The position numbers were made by a program, and so were the translations under genes. This document shows positions 35,681 through 44,797 of a stretch of DNA of 64,000 bases, one piece after another. The DNA is from an uncultured Umboniibacter sp. (GTDB taxonomy: Bacteria > Pseudomonadota > Gammaproteobacteria > Pseudomonadales > DSM-25080): assembly GCF_947497555.1 (NCBI RefSeq), contig NZ_CANMGY010000010.1, forward strand, positions 20,582-84,581. The letters are read 5' to 3'. The notes below the pieces were generated by a model. That model searched no databases. It was not told where the DNA came from and worked only from the letters and a program-made list of their open reading frames with translations. How positions within the stretch are numbered: the stretch's first letter is position 1; every line of letters starts with the position of its first letter.

Positions 35681-36459
35681 TCATCGCGACACCCGCCATC
35701 ATTAGTGGTTTTTATTTTTCCGACTCTAACGGGAACAAGTTGTTCCTCATCAAGCATGTCTTCACCGATGAACGTTAAGATCACTGAGTCCTCAACAATG
35801 AAGGACCCAACACCCGGCACATAGACATCAAAGCAATCGACCAAGCGTGCGTCCCTATCCCCATCGGTATACGCATCGAGCTGAAGGTCAATGTAAACGG
35901 CCAGCAGGTTTAGGGTGTCGTAATCTATCTCCCCGCCCCATCGACCTATGAGTCGAGCAATGGCGTGGTACGTATAGCTTAATAGGCCCGTCACTTGTAC
36001 GCCCGTGCAGTCAAAATGCAGATTCACTAGCGTTAAGCTACAACGCCTATCGTCATCGTTATCGGTGGGCTGGAAATCGATTAACGTGACTCGATCATAG
36101 GACTTCTTGCTACAGTTAATCTCCCAGCCTCCCCCAAACACCGCCATCGCTTTGCGAGTATCCTTGCGACTTTGCTTTAGCCACTTTCGCTTACTATTAG
36201 CCTTCTCGTGAGCTTTCATCATCCGCTCGATTACTCGCTCACTTTCTTTAGCGATGTTGCGAACCAATCGCCGCGATTTTGTCATGCAGAGTTGCGCCGA
36301 TAATCGCCCCGTGGTCGGACTCCATACTTTCAAGCTATCACTATATTTTTCAATGATATGCGGTTCGATCCCGACGTCACTTTCGAACATCTGTGATTTC
36401 ATGAGCTCGACCGTTCTGGAGCGGAATTCACTGAGGCCGACGTTCGCCGTACTGCTCAT
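35644..36459 (-). CDS. Hypothetical protein, tandem paralogue B
   Basis: 271 aa. Shares with the upstream gene a basic helical N-terminal half, then FGGG-x-(E/T)..., a YTYHAIARLIGRWGGEIDYD segment and a final GVGSFIVEDSVILTFIGEDML. These conserved parts (about residues 120-260) look like one beta-rich domain of unknown function. ATGA overlap with paralogue A. Confidence 0.6.
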   Translation of the reverse strand: MSSTANVGLSEFRSRTVELMKSQMFESDVGIEPHIIEKYSDSLKVWSPTTGRLSAQLCMTKSRRLVRNIAKESERVIERMMKAHEKANSKRKWLKQSRKDTRKAMAVFGGGWEINCSKKSYDRVTLIDFQPTDNDDDRRCSLTLVNLHFDCTGVQVTGLLSYTYHAIARLIGRWGGEIDYDTLNLLAVYIDLQLDAYTDGDRDARLVDCFDVYVPGVGSFIVEDSVILTFIGEDMLDEEQLVPVRVGKIKTTNDGGCRDDATHCDAKIAST

Positions 36460-37256
36460 TCAGTATCCTCCCGTTCCGATAGTTCAGGACTTATCGAGAC
36501 CACTTCTTTTTTCTGCCTTGACGACAACATCTCATCCCCAACGAAGGTCACCACATAACCCGATGCAATAATGAATAGCCCAACACCTTCGATGTACAGA
36601 TCGATGGTTTTCTTCCGCCACCAATAGATGTTGATTTCGTCACGATCATCCGCGTCATTAATTAAGGCGTGAAACATGCTAGCGGCTAAGATATTCACTA
36701 ATTGTCCATCGATTTCGCCACCCCAGCGCTCAACCAGCCTGGCCATCGCATGATACGTGAACGTGAACACCGTTTTTTCGCTTATTCCGTCACTATCGAA
36801 ACACATGATGGACAATGACAGCTCCTTCTCGCCACCGATTTCACCCGTTGACGAGAGCGCCACCACTTCATAGAAATCTCTACCCGTCACCGTGACTCCT
36901 CCGCCTCCGAGTATCGACATCCGCTTTAATACCCCTCGCATACTGGCCTTGCGCCATTTCCGCTTTCTCAGTGCTTTTGAATGCTCTACCTCGACACGCC
37001 TCAGCACCTCCTCGCACTCACGGGCCAGCGCCGTCACCAAACGTTGGGTTTTGACGTCAATAAGCTCTCTGGACAGGGTTTTGTCAGTGGGGCACCAAAC
37101 TCGGGCTTTGCTGTTTCGGTGAGCCTCACTCGAACCTGATAGCAGCCACGCCCCGTGCATCAATGAGCTCGTCGATCTGCACCTCGACAAATCTTCATTG
37201 GTGGGCACTCGTTTAAGGTGATTAGACCAAGTATTTTCTGGGTTTAACAATCTCAT
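36456..37256 (-). CDS. Hypothetical protein, tandem paralogue A
   Basis: 266 aa with the matching elements ILGGGGVTVTG, YHAMARLVERWGGEID and GVGLFIIASGYVVTFVGDEML. First gene after the site g promoter. Tandem duplication followed by divergence is the simplest reading. Function unknown. Confidence 0.6.
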   Translation of the reverse strand: MRLLNPENTWSNHLKRVPTNEDLSRCRSTSSLMHGAWLLSGSSEAHRNSKARVWCPTDKTLSRELIDVKTQRLVTALARECEEVLRRVEVEHSKALRKRKWRKASMRGVLKRMSILGGGGVTVTGRDFYEVVALSSTGEIGGEKELSLSIMCFDSDGISEKTVFTFTYHAMARLVERWGGEIDGQLVNILAASMFHALINDADDRDEINIYWWRKKTIDLYIEGVGLFIIASGYVVTFVGDEMLSSRQKKEVVSISPELSEREDTE

Positions 37257-37293
37257 TGTCGGTTTCCTTCTCGATGTGTAACGTCTACCTATA

Positions 37294-37349
37294 AATCTAA
37301 ACTACTTCCCGTTATGGATCTGATGCGACGCTGCCCAATAGGGGCAGAG
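37294..37349 (-). promoter_or_regulatory. Palindrome-box promoter (site g)
   Basis: On the minus strand CTCTGCCC-CTATT-GGGCAGCG (37329-37349), 29 bp, then TAGATT (37294-37299). Drives the tandem paralogue pair. Confidence 0.75.
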
Positions 37350-37363
37350 ACGCATAGAATTAC

Positions 37364-38185
37364 CTACACCAACGAGGGTTGGTCCACAGCGTCCACAAAG
37401 CGGATATGTCCATAGGTAGGTCGTTCCGCAATCAGATAGCCGATACAATCGCCGCCAATTCCTCGGGTAATCGTTAACTGACCATCGCTTTCCTCATACT
37501 TGAAAACGCGGCTCGGGTCTTCATTGAAGGCCTGCTGCACCAACTCAGCCTGCTCACCGTAGGTCTCGAATAGACACCCATTAAATCCCACGTAAGGGTC
37601 AATCGTGTTCTCAAGCAAGCGCACCTCGTCAATCTTATCCAGCGGCAACTCAAGCGCCTTATGATCGTGCGTCACATGCTCGCCCTCTATACAGCTATAG
37701 ATGCTGACAAAATGGCTAAAATACCTGCGCGCCTCCTTCTTAAGAAAGTCTAATGAAACGTCATAACCTGACGACTCTGCCCCATCCTTATAGATTGCCA
37801 CAGGCGAGATACGCCACTCGCCGTTAACATCCCTGTACAAATCGACTGAGGCCAGCGTAAACCCGTGATTATCCCCGTCTGAAGTTTCGTTTAGGCAGGC
37901 CGCAGCATCAGCGTGCGCGGCTTCCAATGACCCTTCGCTCGCCAGTAAAGCGCTAGTGTTCGAGAAACTGAACGTCGCCTGAGCACCGATCTTTACTAAA
38001 TCAATCCGAGCAAAGGCAACTAAATCAACCTCAGCAAAGGCAACCATCGAGTTCAAGTGGCGTGCAACGCGCTCCAACTTATCTATCGCATCGTGAGTAA
38101 ATTGAAAGCAACCGATCACACCTTCACCCTCATCGCGAGCTTCCCAAATTAGTTCCACATCGCCTTTCTTGTTTAAATTTTTCAT
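37364..38185 (-). CDS. Hypothetical protein (273 aa)
   Basis: ATG at 38185 with AGGAGA upstream; longer readings add a spurious hydrophobic leader. Acidic, soluble, no recognised domain. Residues ~48-60 contain a short internal repeat (AFAEVDLVAFARIDLVKI). Confidence 0.55.
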   Translation of the reverse strand: MKNLNKKGDVELIWEARDEGEGVIGCFQFTHDAIDKLERVARHLNSMVAFAEVDLVAFARIDLVKIGAQATFSFSNTSALLASEGSLEAAHADAAACLNETSDGDNHGFTLASVDLYRDVNGEWRISPVAIYKDGAESSGYDVSLDFLKKEARRYFSHFVSIYSCIEGEHVTHDHKALELPLDKIDEVRLLENTIDPYVGFNGCLFETYGEQAELVQQAFNEDPSRVFKYEESDGQLTITRGIGGDCIGYLIAERPTYGHIRFVDAVDQPSLV

Positions 38186-38453
38186 CCTGATTCTCCTGCT
38201 AGTGAGTTTATAAGTTATCAGTCCTAGCAGAAACGCAACCACGCCTAAATCGTCAGCTTTCGGCCTATCACACATTCACTCAATCGGATGATTTCGTAAG
38301 CTTACGATCCTATCAATACCACGAAGCGCTTAATCCTTTACACCCAACTAATAGCTGTTACCTTGGTAGGGTAGTGGTTGTTATGGCAATAGTTAGTCAT
38401 CTGTATCTCAACGTTTGTGAGCTCATCGATCGCGGAAGGTGTGGACTGAAATC

Positions 38454-38894
38454 ATGTATGTCTATGTATTACAACTCGAATCAGAAAAGTATTACGTGGG
38501 TGTTGCTAAGGACATTGGGCTGCGCCTTTGGACTCATTTCAAAATGAACGGTAAGACGGGCTCAGCGTGGACAAAAAAATATCCACCCATCGCAGTTTTG
38601 CACTGCAGCGAGTGTTCCAATCATCCGAGTGTGTTCAAAAACATAGAAAAACAATGCACGCTCCGTCTTGCAAAGTTAAAGGGATTTCGAAATATAAGAG
38701 GATCTGGATACTGTCTAAGTGCTGATGAATACCCAGCAAGCTGGGACGACCAGTTAGACGCGGTTACGCCTGCCGACATGAGTAAAATGAGGCCTTTAAA
38801 TCAAAAAGAGCTTAAAAGACTGATCAAAGGCAAATATCAGCTCTGGCTGAGCAAAAGAAGAGAGGGCATCGCTAGTCGGAATGCTGACCATTGA
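38454..38894 (+). CDS. GIY-YIG nuclease-domain protein
   Basis: 146 aa from the ATG at 38454 (GGAAGG upstream). MYVYVLQLESEKYYVGVAKD carries the GIY-YIG strand pair as VYVLQ-n6-YYVG, then catalytic-type Arg in GLRLWTHF and Glu in FKNIEKQ. C-terminus is basic. A stand-alone GIY-YIG domain could be a homing or repair-type nuclease. It lies 180 bp from the 3' end of the CRISPR effector gene, on the opposite strand. Confidence 0.7.
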   Translation: MYVYVLQLESEKYYVGVAKDIGLRLWTHFKMNGKTGSAWTKKYPPIAVLHCSECSNHPSVFKNIEKQCTLRLAKLKGFRNIRGSGYCLSADEYPASWDDQLDAVTPADMSKMRPLNQKELKRLIKGKYQLWLSKRREGIASRNADH

Positions 38895-38917
38895 AATGTC
38901 ACCCAATGACCCATAAA

Positions 38918-38947
38918 AAAACCCAGTCTCATAAGAAACTGGGTTTT
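38918..38947. terminator. Strong bidirectional terminator
   Basis: Perfect 10-bp stem AAAACCCAGT/ACTGGGTTTT with A- and T-rich flanks, between the GIY-YIG gene and the segment downstream of cas12. Confidence 0.85.
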
Positions 38948-38955
38948 GGAATAAT

Positions 38956-39050
38956 TGGCCGATTTTTGTAGAGCGTCGGCCGCGCTACGGAGCTCGTGGC
39001 GTCCTCACGTATGAGTCGTTGTTGTGGCAGAACCACAATAAAGCTCCGTT
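38956..39050. ncRNA. Candidate structured RNA next to cas12
   Basis: About 95 bp, GC-rich, between a strong terminator and the cas12 stop. An 8-bp closing stem ACGGAGCT (38987) / AGCTCCGT (39042) encloses two hairpins, CGTG-n7-CACG and TTGTGG-cagaa-CCACAA; a further GGCCGA/TCGGCC stem precedes it. Both strands can pair with the CRISPR repeat: AACCAC or CCACAA on plus, CCACAAC on minus against GTTGTGG. Type V-C and V-D systems use a short scoutRNA with only a few pairing bases, so this is a candidate. Strand undecided. Confidence 0.35.
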
Positions 39051-39080
39051 GGTTTAATTAATATTACACACTTTCTATGA

Positions 39081-42000
39081 CTATGCAACCGTCTTTTCCA
39101 GCGCCTTTTCATCGACGCTTAAGCTATTGACGAGTCGCCTTGCAATATTGATGGCGGCCGCTGCATCGGCGTGCCCAACGTAGTCACAATCCTCGTACAG
39201 GCAATGATATTCGCTATACTGAGATCCCGTCGTCTTTCGATACTTTGGCAACCGTCGAGCTGACTTATGTAACGATCGCACCAGGTCTTTCTCGGCCTTA
39301 CTACCTGGCTTGATAATCTGTCGATCCATCGACCGAATCGGTGAGTAGCTGCGCTCGATATGTCGACTCGACACAATATCCAAGTGATTCTGGTCCAGCT
39401 TATCAACCTTCATAACATGATCACCAAAACGTAAACGCCCACCGTTGACTTCGATCTCCTCTGCGTCGGCAATCGCCGACCTAAGTGCCATCACGCCGTT
39501 ACGTTCGCAGCATGGACAGATCGATGAAGTAAAGGCGCCACTGACGGTTGTTCCCGGCCCGCCGTTAAACGGCTTCGGCGCTGCTATTTTCCCTGTCGGT
39601 AGTCGCACGCTTCGCAACAGATTCGTAGAAAACGTAAACCCACCGCCCCAGTGTTGTTTTCGTACATCGTTCTGTGCCCCGTTATCACCAAACGCGTAAA
39701 GCTGAGCGACATGCTCCCAAAACTTTCGTATCGTCACCGACTCTTGGCTCACACTTTCAATCGCCAAAATCCCTTCCAGCTTAAGGATTAACTTATCGAG
39801 CATATTGGTCACCATTCCCATCGCGCCTTTTCGAGCCAGCTCGAGGTGATTGGAATAGGGCGAGCGATAAGCAGCTTTAGGCTGGTGGGCCTGTCGATGC
39901 TTTTCCGTCAACTGGTAGTAACGTGTAATCGCATTCACCGAAATAAAACAGGCATCCAATACGCTACCGGAATCAATATCGACCACTGAGACACCGAAAC
40001 CCGACTCTGCTGGGTCGACGCCAATCACGACATTAGGACACCAGACTTTGTGCTCTGAGGTATCAACCACACTCGTAATCGGCACATCAAGCAATAGCGT
40101 GCGCTTATGGACCTGTTCCTTGACGTCACCCTGGTCCTCGACGGTAAATGAGCGCACCACCTTAATGCTCGGTGGACTGAGCTTCACCTTACCTCGAAGC
40201 GCTTCACTCAGTCGCCGTTGGACTTCTGACGCATAGCGCGTTGTCCTCAAATTAATGGGGGTCACCGAGCCTTTCATCATCTTAAAGCCCTTTGCGTCGA
40301 ACCCTAGCACCGTCGACTGGGCTGATTCTGACATGCCTTTTACCTCCACCAACGCGACCCACTTATGCGGCATCGACGACAGCAGATCGCCCACACTTTC
40401 ACGCAGGCTTGTAGCCGCCTCACACTTTAGCTTCGTGATGGCCTTTAGGGTTTGTCTGGTATCAATCAGCCCCTTCTCTTCGTCCTCAAACACCACGAAC
40501 CCCAGTAGCTTCGACAATCGAGGGTTGTCTGACCAACTCGACTGCCAGTACCATGGCCGATCCAAATTAGGCGACAGCGCAAACGCCTGCTTGGTACCAA
40601 AGGACAAACTTAATTTATCGGTAAACTGGGTTTTGGCGAGGTTTCGCTCAAGACCATTAATTTTACTGAGCCAGACGCGCGAGATGGTTTTTTGAATCGT
40701 GTTACGACTCGCAACATCCTTGTCGTCATTGATGGATTTTACCAGCAACTCAGGGAGCTCTGATTTGCCCACCCTCGCTGGCAGATTCCCCAGCATAATC
40801 GTTGCCTTTAACCCATTAACCTTTTCAGCTTCGACACTGCTTAATTTTTGTTCCAAGGCCGCGAATAACCCCGTCAGGTCAATCACCTTTAGATCGAGCG
40901 AGATCAGCGGTTTTTTACGCGTCGCTAAGGGGTGCAAGAACACCACTCCGTCCTGTCGTTCGACAAAGTTTTTCATCGCTCTGCGCTGTTTTTTTGTTCT
41001 ACCGATGACACCTTGGTTCATCAGTTCGATGATCAACTCCCCTCGAAACACATCACTGCCCTGATAAGCCAGTCGACATAAACGGTTCAACACAAACCGC
41101 AACGCAGTTGTTCGTCCCGCCAGTTCTCCAGCTCCTCCAAATTGTTGTCCTAAGACATCAATCGCTGCATCAAGACTTAAGCTAAACGTCGTAGCGAGGC
41201 CGTTGAATACCTCACTCCACTCCGATTTAGCGACATCCAACGTAGCGCGATTGTTCCGACGTAGCTCCGCCAATGGCACTCGCGCATTAAAGGTGGGAAG
41301 TCGATTAACCAGTGGAAGTTTCGCCGAGCTCATCTTCGCTATTCGACCGCGCTTTGCTGCACCATCAATCGCACCCTTTATCCCGCCCACGAGATCACTT
41401 GCGCTATCGTAACGCGCCAGCGCTTCAACCGACCACGCTAAGTCTCCATCAATTCGCCCCAACAACACCTCAAGTGCTCGCGTTGCCTCAGCAATCACCA
41501 CCGACACCTCGGCTGATATGTCCGATACGTTTTCGACCGTTAGGTCAATGGCGCCCAGCACCCGAGCGATTTCCGCATCATCGCACTCACTGAGTTCGTC
41601 CAAAAATTCGGTCGTAGGAGCCATATCAAAAGCTTCCAGCGTCTCTAGATCAGAGAGCGCTCGACCAAGTAAATTCGCCACCGCTGAATCGATACTGCCC
41701 TGCACCTTGGCGCGTGATCCTGACACAGCTCCATCGTCGACGGCAGATACGGCTGGAAGATTTTTTGCCAGATCAACCAAGACGTTCAACCGATCCAGTG
41801 AGCACTCCGGCACCCCTAGTAAAACAGCCAGCTTCGATACTTCCAGCGTGCGAAACGATTTAATACCCTTGTTAAATAACCACCCCAACCCATTACCATT
41901 GGCAGTGGTTATCGCTTCTTTTGTGTAATTCTTGATGTTCGCATCCAGTAACGCACCTTCGCGCGCGTATCGACGGACCACAGCGAGCAACATTAAGCTA

Positions 42001-42857
42001 TAGTCCTCGGTATACTCATTCGATGCGCTCTCATCAAAGTGGATGGTGGACGTTTTAAGTGCCTTCGCGTCCTCACCAACCTCCGTCAGTGACCGACGTA
42101 CTTCGACATACTTCTCCACACCGGAAGCGATCAGCGAATAGATACCCAATGCTGAGAGTTCGTCCTTCAATGCGATCAGGACCCCATCGATGTCGTTGAG
42201 AAGGTTCGCCCAGGTACCAAATTGCTCAATAAGTAGATTCGACCAGCGATGAAGTAACACATCTTCAGGCTTGAACGCCGATTCGTTGCGTTGACCCAAC
42301 CTCCCCAATAATGACATTGACAATCGGTTCATCGCATCGCTTAAGATAATCTCATCTTTACCCTTTACTGGCGTCGTAAACGCCGAATAGAAGGACGAAG
42401 CCGTAAACGACGGCAGCGTTAAATTGTGGGCGGCGAGCTGTTTCGCAATTTGAATGTTATCGTCCGACAAGACACTCAACGCAGCGTAGCTAGCCCTTGC
42501 CCCGCTCGAAGCAAACACTCTAAAACCAAGCGCGTGCGCGGCGACCAGAAAATAGCTCAAACTATCTTGGTTGTTGGAAAACAACGTCATATAGTCGCGC
42601 TCAACATGATCGAAGAAAAACTGACTGGGTATGTTGTCACAGGGAACTGTGATTGTTTTTAGGTCACTGAGACCTTCTTTTTTCTCTGTATTGGTTAACC
42701 GAGCGAACTTCCCACTGAACGCCGCTCTACCCTCTCGCAAGTTAACGCCAGTTTCCGAGACAATCTTCTCGATTAAGCCCGGCTCCTTCACGGCAAAACC
42801 ACTTGGCGCGAACCAGTTTAACTTCCGCTCTTGACCTACAGTTTTCTTATCTTTCAT
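39081..42857 (-). CDS. cas12c: Cas12 effector nuclease, type V (V-C-like)
   Basis: 1258 aa. The C-terminal third has the split RuvC fold: RuvC-I VIGVDPAESGFGVSV (Asp ~948), RuvC-II LAIESVSQ (Glu ~1033), and RuvC-III GHADAAAAINIARR (Asp ~1230). A zinc ribbon is interleaved (CPCCERNG ~1115; CLYEDCDYVG ~1218). The N-terminal ~900 residues are helical and would bind guide RNA and target. Length, a neighbouring lone Cas1 and short repeats and spacers fit type V-C (Cas12c); V-D is the alternative. Reported Cas12c proteins process their own crRNA and bind DNA with little or no cutting. All three acidic residues are present here. ATGA overlap with cas1. Confidence 0.85.
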   Translation of the reverse strand: MKDKKTVGQERKLNWFAPSGFAVKEPGLIEKIVSETGVNLREGRAAFSGKFARLTNTEKKEGLSDLKTITVPCDNIPSQFFFDHVERDYMTLFSNNQDSLSYFLVAAHALGFRVFASSGARASYAALSVLSDDNIQIAKQLAAHNLTLPSFTASSFYSAFTTPVKGKDEIILSDAMNRLSMSLLGRLGQRNESAFKPEDVLLHRWSNLLIEQFGTWANLLNDIDGVLIALKDELSALGIYSLIASGVEKYVEVRRSLTEVGEDAKALKTSTIHFDESASNEYTEDYSLMLLAVVRRYAREGALLDANIKNYTKEAITTANGNGLGWLFNKGIKSFRTLEVSKLAVLLGVPECSLDRLNVLVDLAKNLPAVSAVDDGAVSGSRAKVQGSIDSAVANLLGRALSDLETLEAFDMAPTTEFLDELSECDDAEIARVLGAIDLTVENVSDISAEVSVVIAEATRALEVLLGRIDGDLAWSVEALARYDSASDLVGGIKGAIDGAAKRGRIAKMSSAKLPLVNRLPTFNARVPLAELRRNNRATLDVAKSEWSEVFNGLATTFSLSLDAAIDVLGQQFGGAGELAGRTTALRFVLNRLCRLAYQGSDVFRGELIIELMNQGVIGRTKKQRRAMKNFVERQDGVVFLHPLATRKKPLISLDLKVIDLTGLFAALEQKLSSVEAEKVNGLKATIMLGNLPARVGKSELPELLVKSINDDKDVASRNTIQKTISRVWLSKINGLERNLAKTQFTDKLSLSFGTKQAFALSPNLDRPWYWQSSWSDNPRLSKLLGFVVFEDEEKGLIDTRQTLKAITKLKCEAATSLRESVGDLLSSMPHKWVALVEVKGMSESAQSTVLGFDAKGFKMMKGSVTPINLRTTRYASEVQRRLSEALRGKVKLSPPSIKVVRSFTVEDQGDVKEQVHKRTLLLDVPITSVVDTSEHKVWCPNVVIGVDPAESGFGVSVVDIDSGSVLDACFISVNAITRYYQLTEKHRQAHQPKAAYRSPYSNHLELARKGAMGMVTNMLDKLILKLEGILAIESVSQESVTIRKFWEHVAQLYAFGDNGAQNDVRKQHWGGGFTFSTNLLRSVRLPTGKIAAPKPFNGGPGTTVSGAFTSSICPCCERNGVMALRSAIADAEEIEVNGGRLRFGDHVMKVDKLDQNHLDIVSSRHIERSYSPIRSMDRQIIKPGSKAEKDLVRSLHKSARRLPKYRKTTGSQYSEYHCLYEDCDYVGHADAAAAINIARRLVNSLSVDEKALEKTVA

Positions 42858-43870
42858 CCTATGCTCCCTGGTATTTTGAACGCCACCTTTTTTCTTCCCG
42901 GTGGGAATCGATCCACCTCAATCGGCACGTTGAATCGATTTCGTTTGCCTTCCTCTGACAAATCCAAGAGGTAGTGCCGAAGACTTAACACTACCCCGTG
43001 TAACAATTGTGCTCCGCGAACTTCTTGACGCGTTGGTTCGGTCTTAATTGCGGTATCAAACCACGCCTTTATCCCGTCAATTACCTGATCGACCCCAATG
43101 GAGGAATCCTCCCGATAGGCGTCGATTACGACACGCTCTATCCGACCGCGGTACGGTTCCAATAAATCGTACACCAGCGCCGGATAACTCGTCGCGGTAT
43201 GTAAATAACCATGATACGGGCTAAGCCCATGATGCAACACCCAGCGCATTAATACCCCCGCAACAAAATGGTAAGCGGCATTGAGCAGCGAATTTAATGG
43301 GTGTGGCTGACTGCGCTTGAATCCTGATATATCCAGCAACACACCGACCTTTCTCCAGTACAGCGCGGCGGCGCGAGCCTCCACCAACCGAATATCGTCG
43401 ACATGCCCTGATATTTTCAGTTCCACGCCATAATGATTTGCTGAATTGACCAGCCAAGAACGCCCTGACCACTGCGCCTGAATTAACGCCTTTGATACGG
43501 CAGCCTGCCGCTTAATGTTGTCGCGTGTCTTTAACTGTTTTGTGAGTAAATCGTATCGATCTGCACGGACATGCGGGTGGAATACCATCGGTTCATCCAG
43601 ATGGGTCGATGTCAGCGTTAAGGAAACGCGATGTTTACGACACGCAAATAGAAACTTACTCGGGAGGTCGCCCGACTCGCCAAGAAATAAAATACTAATC
43701 GCCGACGATAAATCGATCTGGCACTCACCGCCCTGGTAGCGCAGTGAATACACGCTCGACTTGATATGCGTGATTTGGCTCAGGTAAGGAATGTAATACC
43801 ACCAACCTGAACCCACCTTCATTTTGATAAATTTACGCAGCTGATATAGCGTTATATCGTCCTGTTCCAT
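42854..43870 (-). CDS. cas1: Cas1 integrase, lone (no Cas2)
   Basis: 338 aa. Catalytic residues are visible: Glu164 in RLVEARAAALYWR, His224 in GLSPYHGYLH, and Asp235/Glu238 in ALVYDLLEPYR. Beta-rich N-terminal domain first. No Cas2 or Cas4 lies nearby. Type V-C Cas1 is known to act alone as a mini-integrase and to insert 17-18-bp spacers, which matches the arrays here. The gene starts 53 bp from the first repeat of array 1, so the leader and the cas1 promoter share that gap. Confidence 0.92.
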   Translation of the reverse strand: MEQDDITLYQLRKFIKMKVGSGWWYYIPYLSQITHIKSSVYSLRYQGGECQIDLSSAISILFLGESGDLPSKFLFACRKHRVSLTLTSTHLDEPMVFHPHVRADRYDLLTKQLKTRDNIKRQAAVSKALIQAQWSGRSWLVNSANHYGVELKISGHVDDIRLVEARAAALYWRKVGVLLDISGFKRSQPHPLNSLLNAAYHFVAGVLMRWVLHHGLSPYHGYLHTATSYPALVYDLLEPYRGRIERVVIDAYREDSSIGVDQVIDGIKAWFDTAIKTEPTRQEVRGAQLLHGVVLSLRHYLLDLSEEGKRNRFNVPIEVDRFPPGRKKVAFKIPGSIG

Positions 43871-43923
43871 TACTCTTTAATAGCACAGTTAGTCAGCTTT
43901 GACAAAGCCTTAAAAACTGTTAA
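43871..43923. promoter_or_regulatory. CRISPR leader of array 1
   Basis: 53 bp between the cas1 start and the first repeat, including CAGCTTTGACAAAGCC, an inverted repeat around TTTGACAAAG. It matches the leader of array 2 closely and the match continues into cas1. Leader position agrees with repeats decaying at the far end. Confidence 0.7.
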
Positions 43924-44264
43924 CATCAAGTGCGTAGTGGGTGTTTTGCGAACTTTTAGAGCGTTAGCATCAAGTGCGTAGTGGTTGCAGGCTTTACGGC
44001 TAATGCGTTCATTCAAGTACGTGGTTTGGTCAGGAAGCGCTATACATTCATCAAGCGCGTAGTGGGTTGGCAGGGTTAAAGGCAAGTTTCATCAAGTGTG
44101 TAGTGGTGGCAGGCAACGTTGGTTCAAGTAGCATCAAGTACGTAGTGGTTGCAGGCATTCGCGGTACTTGGCGCATCAAGATTGTAGTGGATTTGGCATG
44201 GATATGCCGGTCGTTCTCTGTAGTAAGCGTAATCAGTAAGCCCTCGTAGTGGTAGCCGGCAAGC
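43924..44264 (+). CRISPR. CRISPR array 1, decayed
   Basis: Seven recognisable repeats begin at 43924, 43968, 44010, 44049, 44090, 44132 and 44174, plus one or two degenerate ones to 44264. Best unit is CATCAAGTGCGTAGTGG + TTGCAGGC (25 bp). Period 39-44 bp, leaving ~17-19-bp spacers. Only copies 2 and 6 are near-identical; copies 1, 3, 4 and 7 differ at 3-8 positions. This looks like an old array no longer homogenised by new acquisition. Confidence 0.85.
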
Positions 44265-44321
44265 TAAAAGAACCGCAAATTGTTATTAAGAGATCTGCGA
44301 TACGCAACAGCCTAAGCGGGG

Positions 44322-44795
44322 CTAGATAGCGGATGCCAAACGCAAATACAGATCGTCGGTTTCAATCCACACCTTTGCGCCGCAGCTTAGCGGCTTTAAT
44401 GGCCGGTACACCAACTCAGCGATTGATCCCGTACTGTTAGGACACGTAAAACTGTAAGCATTGACAAAGCGACTCGATCCGTCTGCTTTCATCACATGAA
44501 TTGGCGGCTGCCGGTAACACTTGTCTTTATCGTTTCGTTTGATTGTTGGCTTGAGCACCTCAATCACATCGCCACTGGCAACATCAATCCAAACTCGCCC
44601 CTTCACGCCACTTGGCCTACCTTTGAACGTCGCACTGTAACGTAGCGTCGCGACTCTTTCCTCGCCAAAAAACAGGGCGACTTCGTTGGATTTCAGGTTG
44701 CTTTTATATGTTTTGGCAGTGAAGACAGGACGAATAGGTCCTGCCTTCGCATTTGCCGCAACGACATGCTGATTAACGTGTATACGGCATTTCAT
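44322..44795 (-). CDS. Hypothetical protein (157 aa)
   Basis: ATG at 44795, 2 bp after the upstream stop. Basic and beta-rich, with VNAYSFTCPNSTGS late. No family recognised. The gene ends 58 bp from array 1. Confidence 0.5.
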   Translation of the reverse strand: MKCRIHVNQHVVAANAKAGPIRPVFTAKTYKSNLKSNEVALFFGEERVATLRYSATFKGRPSGVKGRVWIDVASGDVIEVLKPTIKRNDKDKCYRQPPIHVMKADGSSRFVNAYSFTCPNSTGSIAELVYRPLKPLSCGAKVWIETDDLYLRLASAI

Positions 44796-44797
44796 GG

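Noticed and set aside
37785..37815. ACTCTGCCCCATCC in the 273-aa gene as a ninth palindrome box
   Set aside because: Only one arm is present and it lies inside a coding region, with no second arm at the right spacing.
39081..42857. Reading the large RuvC protein as a TnpB or IS transposase
   Set aside because: 1258 aa, overlapping cas1 and next to a repeat array; TnpB proteins are about 350-500 aa.
43870..44085. 71-codon minus-strand frame upstream of cas1
   Set aside because: It reads through array 1 and its leader; the cas1 ATG at 43870 is the real start.
44067..44249. 60-codon plus-strand frame at array 1
   Set aside because: Repeat-spacer translation, no ribosome site.
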